The position numbers were made by a program, and so were the translations under genes. Below, one piece after another: positions 56,403 to 64,000 of a stretch of 64,000 nucleotides of DNA. Origin of the DNA: Candidatus Hydrogenisulfobacillus filiaventi (GTDB taxonomy: Bacteria > Bacillota > Sulfobacillia > Sulfobacillales > R501); assembly GCA_902809825.1 (NCBI GenBank), contig LR778114.1, positions 1,922,001-1,986,000 of the forward strand, given 5' to 3'. The first letter of the stretch is position 1. Each line of letters starts with the position of its first letter. The notes beneath the pieces are model-generated. The model was not told the DNA's origin. It searched no databases and worked only from the letters and a program-made list of their open reading frames with translations.

Positions 56403-58136
56403 GTGGATATGTCCAACAGCCCCAATCCCGGTATCCTGCATATTTTCTACGGGCTTCTGGTGGCGGAGGCGGTACCCCTTTTGGCCTTCGCCGGCTTCTT
56501 CGGGTTCTTCGGCTTCTTCCGCCCCCGCCGCGCCGCCGTCCTCCCGCCCGCGCCGGAGCCGCCCATGCGGCGGGTGGTCCGCATCGCCTTCGGCCTGCTC
56601 TGGATCCTGGACGGGCTGTTGCAGGCGCAGCCGGCAATGAGCACTGAGTTCGTGCCCAACTTCCTCCTGCCCCTCATGAAGGGCCAGCCGGCCTTCCTGG
56701 CCCGGGTGATGGAGGATGCCATCGTCCTCTGGAGCAGCCATCCCGTCTTCTGGGATACCGTGGCGGTCTGGATCCAGATCGGGATCGGGGCGGCCCTGCT
56801 GGCCGGTCCCCGTTGGCAGCGGATCGGGGCCTGGGCCTCCATCGCCTGGGGCATCCCGGTCTGGATCAGCGGGGAGGGCCTGGGCAGCCTGCTTTCCGGC
56901 GGGGCCAGCTGGTGGGCCGGATCCCCCGGCTCGGTGGTGTTCTATATGGCGGCCGCCCTGCTGCTGCTGGCGCCGGCCGCCCGCTGGAGCGACGGTTCGG
57001 TGGCCCGCTGGCTGCGGCGCGGCAGTGCCGGGCTCTGGCTGTGGGCGGCGGTGGCCCAGGCCTGGCCCCGGTCCGGGTTCTGGAGCGCCTCCGCCTGGGA
57101 GGGCCTCATCCAGCCCATGGCCCAGATGGCCCAACCGGCCCTCTTTTCGGCGCCGCTGTACGCCTTTGCCCGGGTGGCGGCCGCCCATGCCTTCCTGCTC
57201 AACCTGGTGAGCGTAGCGGTGATGGCCCTGCTGGGCGCCGGCTGGGCCGCCGGCGTGCCCGCACGGCGCTTGGTCCCCCCCACCATCGTGTGGGCGGCCC
57301 TGACCTGGTGGTTGGGGCAGGATTTCGGGGTGCTGGGCGGGCTGGGCACCGACCCCAATTCAGGGCTGCCTGTCATCCTGCTGACCGCCATTCAGCTCCC
57401 GCTGGCCACCGCCGCCGCCCCGGCCGCGGCTCCCGCCCGGGCCCGGGCGCGCGTGCTGCCCTGGCGGCCCCGTACCCCCTGGGGCTGGGGTGGCGGCGCG
57501 GTGCTGGTGGCGGCAGCCATCACCGGCTTCCTGGCCGGCCGGCATCACCCGGCGGCAGCCGTCTCCCCCCAGGCGGCCCGGATTAACGGCGGGTTCACCC
57601 CCCTCAACGGCCGGCCCGCCCCCGGCTTCACCCTCATCGACCAGAACGGCAAACCGGTCTCCCTGTCCGACTTCCGGGGCAAGGCGGTGGTCCTGACCTT
57701 CCTTGATCCCCTTTGCTACAGCTCCTGTCCGATCATCGCCGCCCAGATGGTGGAGGCCGATCACCTGCTGGGGGCCCGGGCCCAGCGGGTGGAGCTGGTA
57801 GCGGTCTGCGCCAATCCCCTGGTGCATTCCACCGCCGCCCTGCGCGCCTTTGACGCCCAGCACGGCCTCAACCGCCTGCCCAACTGGGTCTACCTGACCT
57901 CGCCGTCGGTGACCCAGCTGCGCCGGGTATGGCGCGCGTACTACATTTACGTCGCCGTCCCCCGCACCGGCATGGTCGACCACACCTCCGCCCTCTACTT
58001 CATCTCCCCCTCCGGGCGCGAGCGCTATTTCAGCGGCGACACCGAAAACCCGTCTGCCGCCTTAAGCGCCTCCTACGCCAGCTTGATTGCCCGCTATGCC
58101 GGACGGCTGGCGGCCGGGGGAGGATCGGGCCGATGA
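56403..58136 (+). CDS. Multi-helix membrane domain fused to a SCO1/SenC copper chaperone
   Basis: A 577-residue fusion. Residues 1-380 hold about nine hydrophobic segments, including GLLWILDGLLQAQPAMS and TWWLGQDFGVLGGLG, with no named family. One more helix precedes a SCO1/SenC thioredoxin-fold domain (about 400-570) with the copper motif C-Y-S-S-C at 438-442 and the copper-ligand His527 in GMVDHTSALYFISPSGRE. SCO1 loads the CuA site of cytochrome oxidase; the domain should face outside. GTG at 56403 is preferred for AGAGGGA about nine bases upstream; ATG 56409 is the alternative. First gene after the promoter; its stop overlaps the next start (ATGA). Confidence 0.85.
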   Translation: MDMSNSPNPGILHIFYGLLVAEAVPLLAFAGFFGFFGFFRPRRAAVLPPAPEPPMRRVVRIAFGLLWILDGLLQAQPAMSTEFVPNFLLPLMKGQPAFLARVMEDAIVLWSSHPVFWDTVAVWIQIGIGAALLAGPRWQRIGAWASIAWGIPVWISGEGLGSLLSGGASWWAGSPGSVVFYMAAALLLLAPAARWSDGSVARWLRRGSAGLWLWAAVAQAWPRSGFWSASAWEGLIQPMAQMAQPALFSAPLYAFARVAAAHAFLLNLVSVAVMALLGAGWAAGVPARRLVPPTIVWAALTWWLGQDFGVLGGLGTDPNSGLPVILLTAIQLPLATAAAPAAAPARARARVLPWRPRTPWGWGGGAVLVAAAITGFLAGRHHPAAAVSPQAARINGGFTPLNGRPAPGFTLIDQNGKPVSLSDFRGKAVVLTFLDPLCYSSCPIIAAQMVEADHLLGARAQRVELVAVCANPLVHSTAALRAFDAQHGLNRLPNWVYLTSPSVTQLRRVWRAYYIYVAVPRTGMVDHTSALYFISPSGRERYFSGDTENPSAALSASYASLIARYAGRLAAGGGSGR

Positions 58137-59245
58137 GCCGCCGGCGCCGCCGGATGGCGGCCCTGCTGGCGGTCGCCGCCCTGGGGGCGGCGGGGTGCGG
58201 ATCGGGCGGCGGCTCCTCCGCCGCCGCCGAGGCCGCCCTGCCTTCGCCACCGCCGCCGGCGGTGCACCGCCGGGCCGGCTTCGCCACCGTCAGCATGACC
58301 GGCGGCGGCAGCGGATGGGCGCTATATAACACCCAGCCCTACCAGCTGGTCCTGACTACGGCCGACGGCGGCCGCAGCTGGCAGAATGTCACCCCGCGCG
58401 GCATCTCCCCCCGGGGCGGGATGGTGCTCGACGCAATCGGGCCCGCCGCAGCCTGGGCCGGCTACCTGCCGTACGACCTGGAGCGGGATTCGGTGCTGGA
58501 GGGGACCACCGACGGCGGCCGGCAATGGGCGCCCGCCTTCCCACCCGGCGGGATCGCCTCCGCCTACCATCCGGTGCTGGACTTTCTGAATCCGTCCCAG
58601 GGCTTTGTCCTCTTTCCCCGCCGGCTGGTGGCCACGGCGGACGGCGGCCGCTCCTGGCGGATGCTGGCCCCGCCCTGGCAGGGCACGCCGCCGGCCGCGG
58701 CCGGCATGACCTGGACCTCCCCGCAACAGGGCTGGGTCTATGCGGTCCGCGACGGGCAGCTGGCGCTGTGGTCCACCCGCGACGGCGGACAGCACTGGAC
58801 CGCCGTCGCCCTGCCCGCCGGCGCCGGCGGCCGCCTGATCCCCTTGGGGTTGTGGGCTGGCAGCGCAGGGCCCCGGCTGCCGGTGGCGGATCCCGCCGCC
58901 GGCGGCCTGGGGGTGCGGGTCCTCTTCCCCGCCGGCCGCCGCTGGCGGGCGGGAGCACCGCTCCGCCTGCCGTCCGGGCGGCTAAGCGCAGCGGAGGCCG
59001 GCAACGGGGTGGTGGTGGCCTGGTCCGGCCCGCACCACCGCCCGCGCCTGGAACGCTGGTCGCCGGCCGGCGGCTGGCAGGGCGGCCCCCTGCAAGGCCT
59101 GGCCCCGGGGAGCCGGGTAACAGCCCTCGCCGTCAGCCCGGGCGGCAGGGTCTACCTGGCCGCTGGCGGCCACGGCCCGGTGGAGCTCTACCGCCTGGGC
59201 CGCGGGAAGACCGTCCGTCCCCTCCATGCGCAGGTGCATCTGTAG
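58133..59245 (+). CDS. BNR/Ycf48-like beta-propeller lipoprotein
   Basis: A 370-residue lipoprotein. A basic start and signal peptide end in the lipobox G-A-A-G-C (about residues 18-22), then a Ser/Gly/Pro linker. Asp-box repeats appear at least four times: TTADGGRSWQNV, TTDGGRQWAPA, TADGGRSWRML and TRDGGQHWTAV. Such propellers occur in Ycf48-type assembly factors and in sialidase-like proteins. ATG overlaps the SCO-fusion stop and follows GGGGGAGGATCGGGCC. Its place in an oxidase-assembly operon suggests a scaffold outside the membrane, but that is inference. Confidence 0.78.
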   Translation: MSRRRRRMAALLAVAALGAAGCGSGGGSSAAAEAALPSPPPPAVHRRAGFATVSMTGGGSGWALYNTQPYQLVLTTADGGRSWQNVTPRGISPRGGMVLDAIGPAAAWAGYLPYDLERDSVLEGTTDGGRQWAPAFPPGGIASAYHPVLDFLNPSQGFVLFPRRLVATADGGRSWRMLAPPWQGTPPAAAGMTWTSPQQGWVYAVRDGQLALWSTRDGGQHWTAVALPAGAGGRLIPLGLWAGSAGPRLPVADPAAGGLGVRVLFPAGRRWRAGAPLRLPSGRLSAAEAGNGVVVAWSGPHHRPRLERWSPAGGWQGGPLQGLAPGSRVTALAVSPGGRVYLAAGGHGPVELYRLGRGKTVRPLHAQVHL

Positions 59246-59275
59246 GCCGGCGGCGGTCCGGGAAGGAGGTCCGTC

Positions 59276-59827
59276 ATGACGCAACATCCGCAGGCCGGGC
59301 AGGCAGCCGGGCGCGCCCTGCGCGCGGCCGGCTGGGGTCTGGCCGCGCTTCTGCTCTACGCCGCCGCGGTCGCCCGCCCGGTGACGGCGCTGGTCCGGGC
59401 GGCGGATGCCGCCGGCTGCATCGACCCCCACGCCCTGGATTACGGCGTGCTGGTACTGGCCGGCACCCTGGGGGGCCTGGGAGCGGGTCCGCTGCTGGAA
59501 CCGGGCATCGCCGGCGCCGCCCGGGCCCTGGTCCCCCGGGGCCAGGAGGCGGCCGCCCGCCGTCTGGCCCGCACGGCGGCCGTGCTAGCGGTGCTGGTGG
59601 CCATGGCCGGCCAGCTCTGGTGGATCTCCCCCGTCGTCAACGCCTTCGTGGACGCCCACCGGGTGCTGCTGGTGGAAACGGAGGTCAGCCTTTTCGCCAT
59701 GGGTGTCCTTAACGGCACCGCCTGGGTGATGCTGTGGCGGCGGGCGGCCTGGCTGGGGCTGGTCGTCACCGCCGGGGCCGGCTTCATGGTCATGAGCAGC
59801 GTCCTCAATGCACACGGCTGGTGCTGA
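59276..59827 (+). CDS. Unrecognised four-helix membrane protein
   Basis: A 183-residue protein with four or five membrane segments (about residues 18-38, 55-75, 98-118, 130-150 and 155-175). Several His residues near membrane faces (residues 52, 127 and 180) and a terminal N-A-H-G-W-C could be metal or haem ligands. ATG at 59276 follows GGAAGGAGGTCCGTC. It lies directly before ctaG. No family recognised; a copper or haem role is a guess from context. Confidence 0.7.
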   Translation: MTQHPQAGQAAGRALRAAGWGLAALLLYAAAVARPVTALVRAADAAGCIDPHALDYGVLVLAGTLGGLGAGPLLEPGIAGAARALVPRGQEAAARRLARTAAVLAVLVAMAGQLWWISPVVNAFVDAHRVLLVETEVSLFAMGVLNGTAWVMLWRRAAWLGLVVTAGAGFMVMSSVLNAHGWC

Positions 59828-59853
59828 CCGGCTGATACCGGGAGGTGAGGGAG

Positions 59854-60669
59854 ATGGCCGTCAACCTGGGTTGGGTCCTGCGCCACGCCAACCTCTTCGC
59901 GCTCTGGCATCCTGAGGTGCTGGCCCTGGCCGTCACCCTGGGGGTGCTGTACTGGCAGGCGGTGGGGCCCCGGCGTGCCCAGCTGGCTCCCGGCGCCCCG
60001 CCGCCGGGAGCGGGCCGGGCGGCCGCCTTTGTCGGGTCCCTGCTGACCTTCTACGTGGCCATCGGGACCCCCTTGAACCTGCTGGCCGACACCTACCTGT
60101 TCAGCGCCCACATGCTGCAGGAAATGCTGCTGGCCATGGTGTGGCCGCCGCTGGTCATCGCCGGCCTGCCGCCCTGGCTGTGGGAGCGCCTGCTGGCGGG
60201 CGGCGCCCTGGCCCGCCTCTGGCGGGTGATGACTACCGAACCGATCCCTCTCTTCGCCTTCAATGGCCTCTTCCTGATCATGCAGCTGCCGGGGGTGCTG
60301 GACGCCTCTCTGCGCCTCAACTGGCTGTACGCCCTCCTGCAGTATGTGCTCATGGCCACCGCCCTTTTCCTGTGGTGGCCGCTCATCAGCCCCGTGGCGC
60401 AGCCGGGGCGCCTCAGCCGGGGGGCTCAGTTCCTCTACCTCTTCTTCGCGATGGACTTCATGATGCCGGCGGTGATCTACGTCTTCTTCACCGGCTTCCC
60501 CTTCTATCCCGTCTATGCCGCGCGGCCCAGGGTGTTCGGGCTCACCCCGGTGGCCGACCAGCAGATCGGGGCGGTGCTGATGTTCGCGGCGATGCTGGCC
60601 GCTTACGGCGCGGTGGCCGCCGCCCGCCTCAGCGAGTACCTGGGCGGCGAGTCCCAGTTCTATGCCTGA
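59854..60669 (+). CDS. ctaG: CtaG-type cytochrome c oxidase assembly protein
   Basis: A 271-residue membrane protein of the caa3_CtaG family with about seven helices. Family marks: LLADTYLFSAHMLQEMLLAMVWPPLVIAGLPPWLWE, VYFFTGFP-like VFFTGFPFYPVYA and ADQQIGAVLMF. It is needed for CuB/CuA assembly of caa3 oxidase in Bacillus; it is unrelated to the Cox11 protein that shares the name. ATG at 59854 follows GGGAGGTGAGGGAG. Neighbours are other copper-handling genes. Confidence 0.9.
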   Translation: MAVNLGWVLRHANLFALWHPEVLALAVTLGVLYWQAVGPRRAQLAPGAPPPGAGRAAAFVGSLLTFYVAIGTPLNLLADTYLFSAHMLQEMLLAMVWPPLVIAGLPPWLWERLLAGGALARLWRVMTTEPIPLFAFNGLFLIMQLPGVLDASLRLNWLYALLQYVLMATALFLWWPLISPVAQPGRLSRGAQFLYLFFAMDFMMPAVIYVFFTGFPFYPVYAARPRVFGLTPVADQQIGAVLMFAAMLAAYGAVAAARLSEYLGGESQFYA

Positions 60670-60709
60670 GACGGCCGCGTAAGCCGGCAGCAGGGGGAGG
60701 AAGGTAACC

Positions 60710-61435
60710 ATGCACGGCTGGGCGCTGGTGGTCTGGGGGCTGGGTATCGGCCTCCTGCAGGGGTTCGTGCATTGTTCCGGCATGTGCGGACCCTTCGTGC
60801 TGGCCTTCAGTTTGGCGCTGGAAGGCGGGGACCGGACCGCAGGCCAGCGGGTGCTGCCCCTCTTCCTGGCCCACAATGCCGGCCGCATCGCCACCTTCAC
60901 CGTCCTGGGGGCGGTGTTCGGGGGGGTGGCCCATTACGTCAACCTGGCCGCCCGCCTCACCGGGGTGGAGGCCGCGGCCGGGTTCGCGGGCGGGGCGGTC
61001 ATGATAGGCTGGGCGGTGGCCACCGCCCGCAGCGGCTCCGCCGCCGGCAGCTGGGAGCGCTGGTCGCTCCTGGGCATCCCGGCGGTAGGGCGGTGGTTGC
61101 AGCGGCTCTACCGCACCCGCCGGCCGGGGGACGCCTTCCTGGCGGGCGCGGTGCTGGGTCTGCACCCCTGCGGCCTCATCTTCACGGTGCTGCTGGCCGC
61201 GGCCGCCGCCGCCTCCGCCCTCACCGGCGGGCTCACCCTGGCCGCCTTCGGGATAGGGACGGTTCCGGCCCTCCTGAGCGTCGCCACGGCCGGCTGGTAC
61301 GGCCGTCGCCGCCTCAAGGGCCCGGGCTATACCCGGCTGGCGGCGGGGCTGATCGGGTTGAGCGGGCTGCTGTTCGTACTGAGGGGAATGGCGGTGAACG
61401 GATGGATCCCGGACTGGAACCCGTGGCTGTTCTGA
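60710..61435 (+). CDS. DsbD_2/TauE-like membrane protein with HCxGMCG motif
   Basis: A 241-residue protein with about six helices. The motif HCSGMCGP at residues 21-28 and a second GLHPCGLIFT mark the DsbD_2 group, often annotated sulfite exporter TauE/SafE and commonly found next to CcoI/FixI copper ATPases. The paired Cys suggest thiol or metal transfer across the membrane. ATG at 60710 follows GGGGGAGGAAGGTAACC. Its end overlaps the ATPase start by 34 bases. Confidence 0.83.
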   Translation: MHGWALVVWGLGIGLLQGFVHCSGMCGPFVLAFSLALEGGDRTAGQRVLPLFLAHNAGRIATFTVLGAVFGGVAHYVNLAARLTGVEAAAGFAGGAVMIGWAVATARSGSAAGSWERWSLLGIPAVGRWLQRLYRTRRPGDAFLAGAVLGLHPCGLIFTVLLAAAAAASALTGGLTLAAFGIGTVPALLSVATAGWYGRRRLKGPGYTRLAAGLIGLSGLLFVLRGMAVNGWIPDWNPWLF

Positions 61436-63858
61436 CCTGCCACCTGTGCGAGGAACCGGTGGTCACCCCCTTCCCGGCCGAAGGGCACACCTTTTGCTGC
61501 CACGGCTGCCGGGAACTCTGGCGGCTGCTGGGGGAGGAGGAGGTGGCGCGCCTGAAGGCCCAGCCCGGCATCAACTGGGCCCGCCTGCGCCCGCCGGAGG
61601 AATCCGTCATCCCGTCCCCCGCCCCCGCCTCCGGCGGGGGCACCGCCCAGCTGGAGCTGGGACTCGACGGCCTTTGGTGCGCCTCCTGCGGGGTGCTGGT
61701 GGAAACCGTCCTCCGCCGCACCCCCGGGGTGGTGGCGGCCCGGGTCGATTACGGCCGCAGCTTGGCCTCCGTCACCTTCGAGCCGGGCCGGGCCGATCCC
61801 CTCCGCCTCCGGCAGGCCGTGGAGGAACTGGGTTACGGGGTGCATGACCCGCTGCCCGAGGAGGATCGCGACAGCCTGCGCCTGCGCCGGCGCTTCGGGG
61901 TGGCCGCCGTGCTGGGCGCCCTGGTCATGATGTTCAGCGTGCCGGTCTGGGACGGCTACCTGCCCGGCCTGCCCGCCAGCCTGTACGATGCCCTCGGCGG
62001 TCTCCTCCTGGCCCTCAGCGTGCCGGTGGTGTTCTGGTCGGGCTGGCCCTTTCTGCGCGGGGCCTGGGCCGCCCTCACGCACCGGGTGGCCACCATGGAC
62101 CTGCTGGTAGCTCTGGGCAGTCTGTCCGCCTTCGGCTACAGCCTGGCCGTGTTCCTGACCCGCGGCCGCTGGCTGTACTTCGACACCTCCGCCCTGCTCA
62201 TTACCTTCCTGCTGCTGAGCCGCAACCTCGAAGTCGGCAGCCGCAACCGGGCCGGGGCGGTGATGCAGGGGCTGGCCCGGCTGGAAAGCCGCTCCGCCGC
62301 CCGCCTGACCGCGGACGGGACGGTCGAGACGGTCGCCGCCCGCGACCTCGTGCCCGGGGACCAGGTGCTGGTGCGTACCGGCGGCCGCATCCCCGCCGAC
62401 GGCACCGTCCGAGAAGGCCGGGCAGCGGTGGACGAGAGCTGGTTTACCGGGGAGGCGGTGCCGGTCCGCAAGGCTCCCGGTAGCCCGGTGTTCGCCGGCA
62501 GCCTGGCAGTGGAAGGCCGGCTGGTGATCACAGTGGCGCGGCGGGCACAGGCCTCCATGCTGGCCGAGACCGCCCGCATGGTGGCGGTGGCGCAGGGGGA
62601 AGGCAACCGCTGGCAGCGCCTGGCGGACCGCGTGCTGCGGGTGTTTGTGCCGGCGGTGCTGGCCCTGGCCCTCCTCACCTTCGCCGCCTGGCGCTGGGGG
62701 GCGGGGGCCCCGTGGCACACCGCCCTCCTGAACGGCATCGCCGTGCTCATCATTGCCTGTCCCTGCGCCCTGAGCGTCGCCACCCCGGTGGCGGTGGCGG
62801 CCGCGGCGGAACGGCTGGGCCGCGCCGGCATCCTCCTGCGCAGCCCGGACGGCATCGAGCGGGCCGCCGGGATCGACACCGTGATGCTGGACAAGACCGG
62901 CACCCTCACCCTGGGACGCCTGGTGCTGGAGGAGATGGCAGGGGACGCGGGCGCCCTGTTGGGCCCGGTAGCGAGCCTGGAATTGGCCTCCGAGCACCCC
63001 GTGGCCGTGACCCTGGTCGAGGCAGCCCGTGCCCGCGGGCTCCAGCCGCAGCCGGCAGCCAGTGCCCGGGTCGAGCCCGGCCGGGGCGTGGAAGGGACGG
63101 TGCAGGGCCGGCGCCTCACCGTCGGCCGCTTCCCGGAGCTGAGCTGGCCGGAGGACCTGGCCGCCCGGGCCCGCGGAGCGGAAGCGGCGGGACGCACGGT
63201 GGTGCCGGTGGCGCGCGACGGCCGGGTAGCCGGCCTCTACATCCTCAGTGACACCCTGCGCCCGGAGACGGTCCAGGCGGTGGCCCGCCTCCGGGCCGCC
63301 GGCCTGCGGGTGGTCATCGCCAGCGGCGACGGGGAGGGACCGGTGGCGGCAGCCGCACGGGCAGCCGGCATCACCGAGTGGCAGGCCCGCCTCTCCCCCC
63401 TGGAGAAAGCGGAACGCGTCCGGGCCGAGCAGGCCCAGGGCCACCGCGTGGCCTTTCTGGGGGATGGCATCAATGACGCTGCGGCCCTCATGCACGCCGA
63501 CCTCGGCATCGCCATGGGGGCGGGGGCCGACATCGCCCGCGCCGCCGGGCATTGGACCCTGGTCAGTCCCCGGCTGACGGCAGCGGTGGACGGCCTGGAG
63601 GACACCCGCAAGGCGGTCCGCATCATCCGCCAGAACCTGGGCTTCTCCCTGGTGTACAACCTGGCCGCCCTGCCCCTGGCGGCCGCCGGCTGGGCGACCC
63701 CGGCGCTGGCGGCGGCCGCCATGCTGGCGTCCAGTGCTTCCGTGCTCGCGAACGCCCTGCGGGTCCTGGCCTGGTCGCCGCGACGCCTGTTGTGGTGGGG
63801 GCTGGGGGTGACCGGTACCGGTGCGCTGCTGGCGGTCCTGGCCTGGAGCGGCCTTTAG
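61402..63858 (+). CDS. Copper P-type ATPase, CcoI/FixI-like
   Basis: An 818-residue P1B ATPase. The N-terminus carries a Cys-rich domain (C13, C16, C32, C33, C36; FCCHGC) of the type found in FixI/CcoI, then an HMA domain with WCASC (C93, C96). Eight membrane helices follow, with the ion motif C453-P-C455, the TGE loop near 349, phosphorylation site DKTGT at 497-501, SEHPVAV and GDGINDA. CcoI-type pumps supply copper to haem-copper oxidases rather than detoxify. ATG at 61402 lies inside the previous gene with only a weak site; GTG 61423 is an alternative. Confidence 0.9.
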   Translation: MDPGLEPVAVLTCHLCEEPVVTPFPAEGHTFCCHGCRELWRLLGEEEVARLKAQPGINWARLRPPEESVIPSPAPASGGGTAQLELGLDGLWCASCGVLVETVLRRTPGVVAARVDYGRSLASVTFEPGRADPLRLRQAVEELGYGVHDPLPEEDRDSLRLRRRFGVAAVLGALVMMFSVPVWDGYLPGLPASLYDALGGLLLALSVPVVFWSGWPFLRGAWAALTHRVATMDLLVALGSLSAFGYSLAVFLTRGRWLYFDTSALLITFLLLSRNLEVGSRNRAGAVMQGLARLESRSAARLTADGTVETVAARDLVPGDQVLVRTGGRIPADGTVREGRAAVDESWFTGEAVPVRKAPGSPVFAGSLAVEGRLVITVARRAQASMLAETARMVAVAQGEGNRWQRLADRVLRVFVPAVLALALLTFAAWRWGAGAPWHTALLNGIAVLIIACPCALSVATPVAVAAAAERLGRAGILLRSPDGIERAAGIDTVMLDKTGTLTLGRLVLEEMAGDAGALLGPVASLELASEHPVAVTLVEAARARGLQPQPAASARVEPGRGVEGTVQGRRLTVGRFPELSWPEDLAARARGAEAAGRTVVPVARDGRVAGLYILSDTLRPETVQAVARLRAAGLRVVIASGDGEGPVAAAARAAGITEWQARLSPLEKAERVRAEQAQGHRVAFLGDGINDAAALMHADLGIAMGAGADIARAAGHWTLVSPRLTAAVDGLEDTRKAVRIIRQNLGFSLVYNLAALPLAAAGWATPALAAAAMLASSASVLANALRVLAWSPRRLLWWGLGVTGTGALLAVLAWSGL

Positions 63859-64000
63859 GGCCGGACCGGCACGGTGAAGACCGCTCCCGCCCCCGGCCAG
63901 CGCAGGTGCACGGACCAGCTGCCGGCCATGGTGAAAATGGCGCTGCCGCGGTAACGGCCGTCGCCGGCGGGAGCCAGGGCCACCCGCAGGGGCGGCATCA
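63855..64000 (-). CDS. YtkA/FixH-like protein, 3' end only
   Basis: The last 48 codons of a minus-strand gene running off the window. The visible sequence MPPLRVALAPAGDGRYRG then AIFTMAGSWSVHLRWPG and VFTVPVRP resembles the C-terminal half of YtkA-like/FixH beta-sandwich domains (G-x-Y followed by M-x-G-x-W). FixH assists copper oxidase assembly, which fits the neighbouring ATPase, but this gene points the other way and overlaps the ATPase stop by four bases. The Met at 63998 may be internal. Confidence 0.5.
   Translation of the reverse strand, partial: MPPLRVALAPAGDGRYRGSAIFTMAGSWSVHLRWPGAGAVFTVPVRP

Noticed and set aside
61327-63552. Minus-strand open frame of over 700 codons opposite the copper ATPase
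   Set aside because: Antisense shadow with Gly/Gln/His-rich sequence; the ATPase frame has all catalytic motifs.

Overview
The window is very GC-rich (roughly 70%), gene-dense, and uses many GTG and TTG starts behind strong Shine-Dalgarno sites. Gene content points to an endospore-forming, sulfur- and oxygen-metabolising Firmicute of the Sulfobacillus / Hydrogenisulfobacillus / Thermaerobacter kind. The evidence is sporulation and germination genes (spoIIP, yqfC, yqfD, a gerA-type operon), the Bacillus/Clostridium gene order dnaG-rpoD, yqfC-yqfD-phoH-pgpH-ybeY-dgkA-era-recO-glyQ-glyS-ppsR and lepA-hemW-hrcA-grpE-dnaJ-prmA, a sulfur-transfer gene group, and copper/haem-oxidase assembly genes. 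The species placement is inference.

Layout. 1-4.9 kb (mostly +): the end of folE2, a lipoprotein gene split by an in-frame TAG, RNase P RNA with its own promoter and terminator, a lone receiver protein, a rhodanese behind a CsoR/CstR-type operator, a DoxX-like membrane protein, a DsrE-like protein, a Nudix hydrolase and a small DUF2508-like protein. 4.9-25.2 kb (all -): asnB, then rpoD, dnaG, ppdK, ppsR, glyS, glyQ, recO, era, a CNNM/CBS protein, dgkA, ybeY, pgpH, phoH, yqfD and yqfC, mostly with 1-4 base overlaps or very short gaps. 25.3-27.7 kb: an unfamiliar plus-strand two-gene cassette and a lipoprotein that separate yqfC from yqeY/rpsU, which are near neighbours in Bacillus. 27.8-36.0 kb (-): yqeY, rpsU, a HIT protein, a CxxC protein, prmA, dnaJ, grpE, hrcA (with a perfect CIRCE element), hemW and lepA; dnaK is missing from its usual place. 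36.1-40.5 kb: a HAD phosphatase, a SpoIIP with an altered active site, a PrsW-type protease, rpsT and holA.

40.6-47.8 kb: a germination operon with A, C and two tandem B subunits, a soluble PAS-type histidine kinase convergent to it, and a small heat-shock protein. 47.8-56.1 kb (-): leuS with a coupled small membrane protein; a secreted protein with three cell-wall-binding repeats and a GH18 barrel interrupted by a peptidoglycan-binding domain; a zinc-ribbon protein; a ClC transporter with CBS and TrkA-C domains; and an SDR oxidoreductase. 56.3-64.0 kb (+): a strong promoter drives a multi-membrane-segment/SCO1 fusion, a BNR-repeat lipoprotein, a four-helix membrane protein, CtaG, a DsbD_2-type protein and a CcoI/FixI-like copper ATPase, with a YtkA/FixH-like gene entering from the far edge. 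Together these look like a copper-delivery and oxidase-assembly module.

No tRNA, 5S/16S/23S rRNA, CRISPR array, transposase or phage gene was seen. No gene-free stretch exceeds 300 bases; the longest are 47111-47392 and 56110-56402, and both carry regulatory-looking sequence described below.
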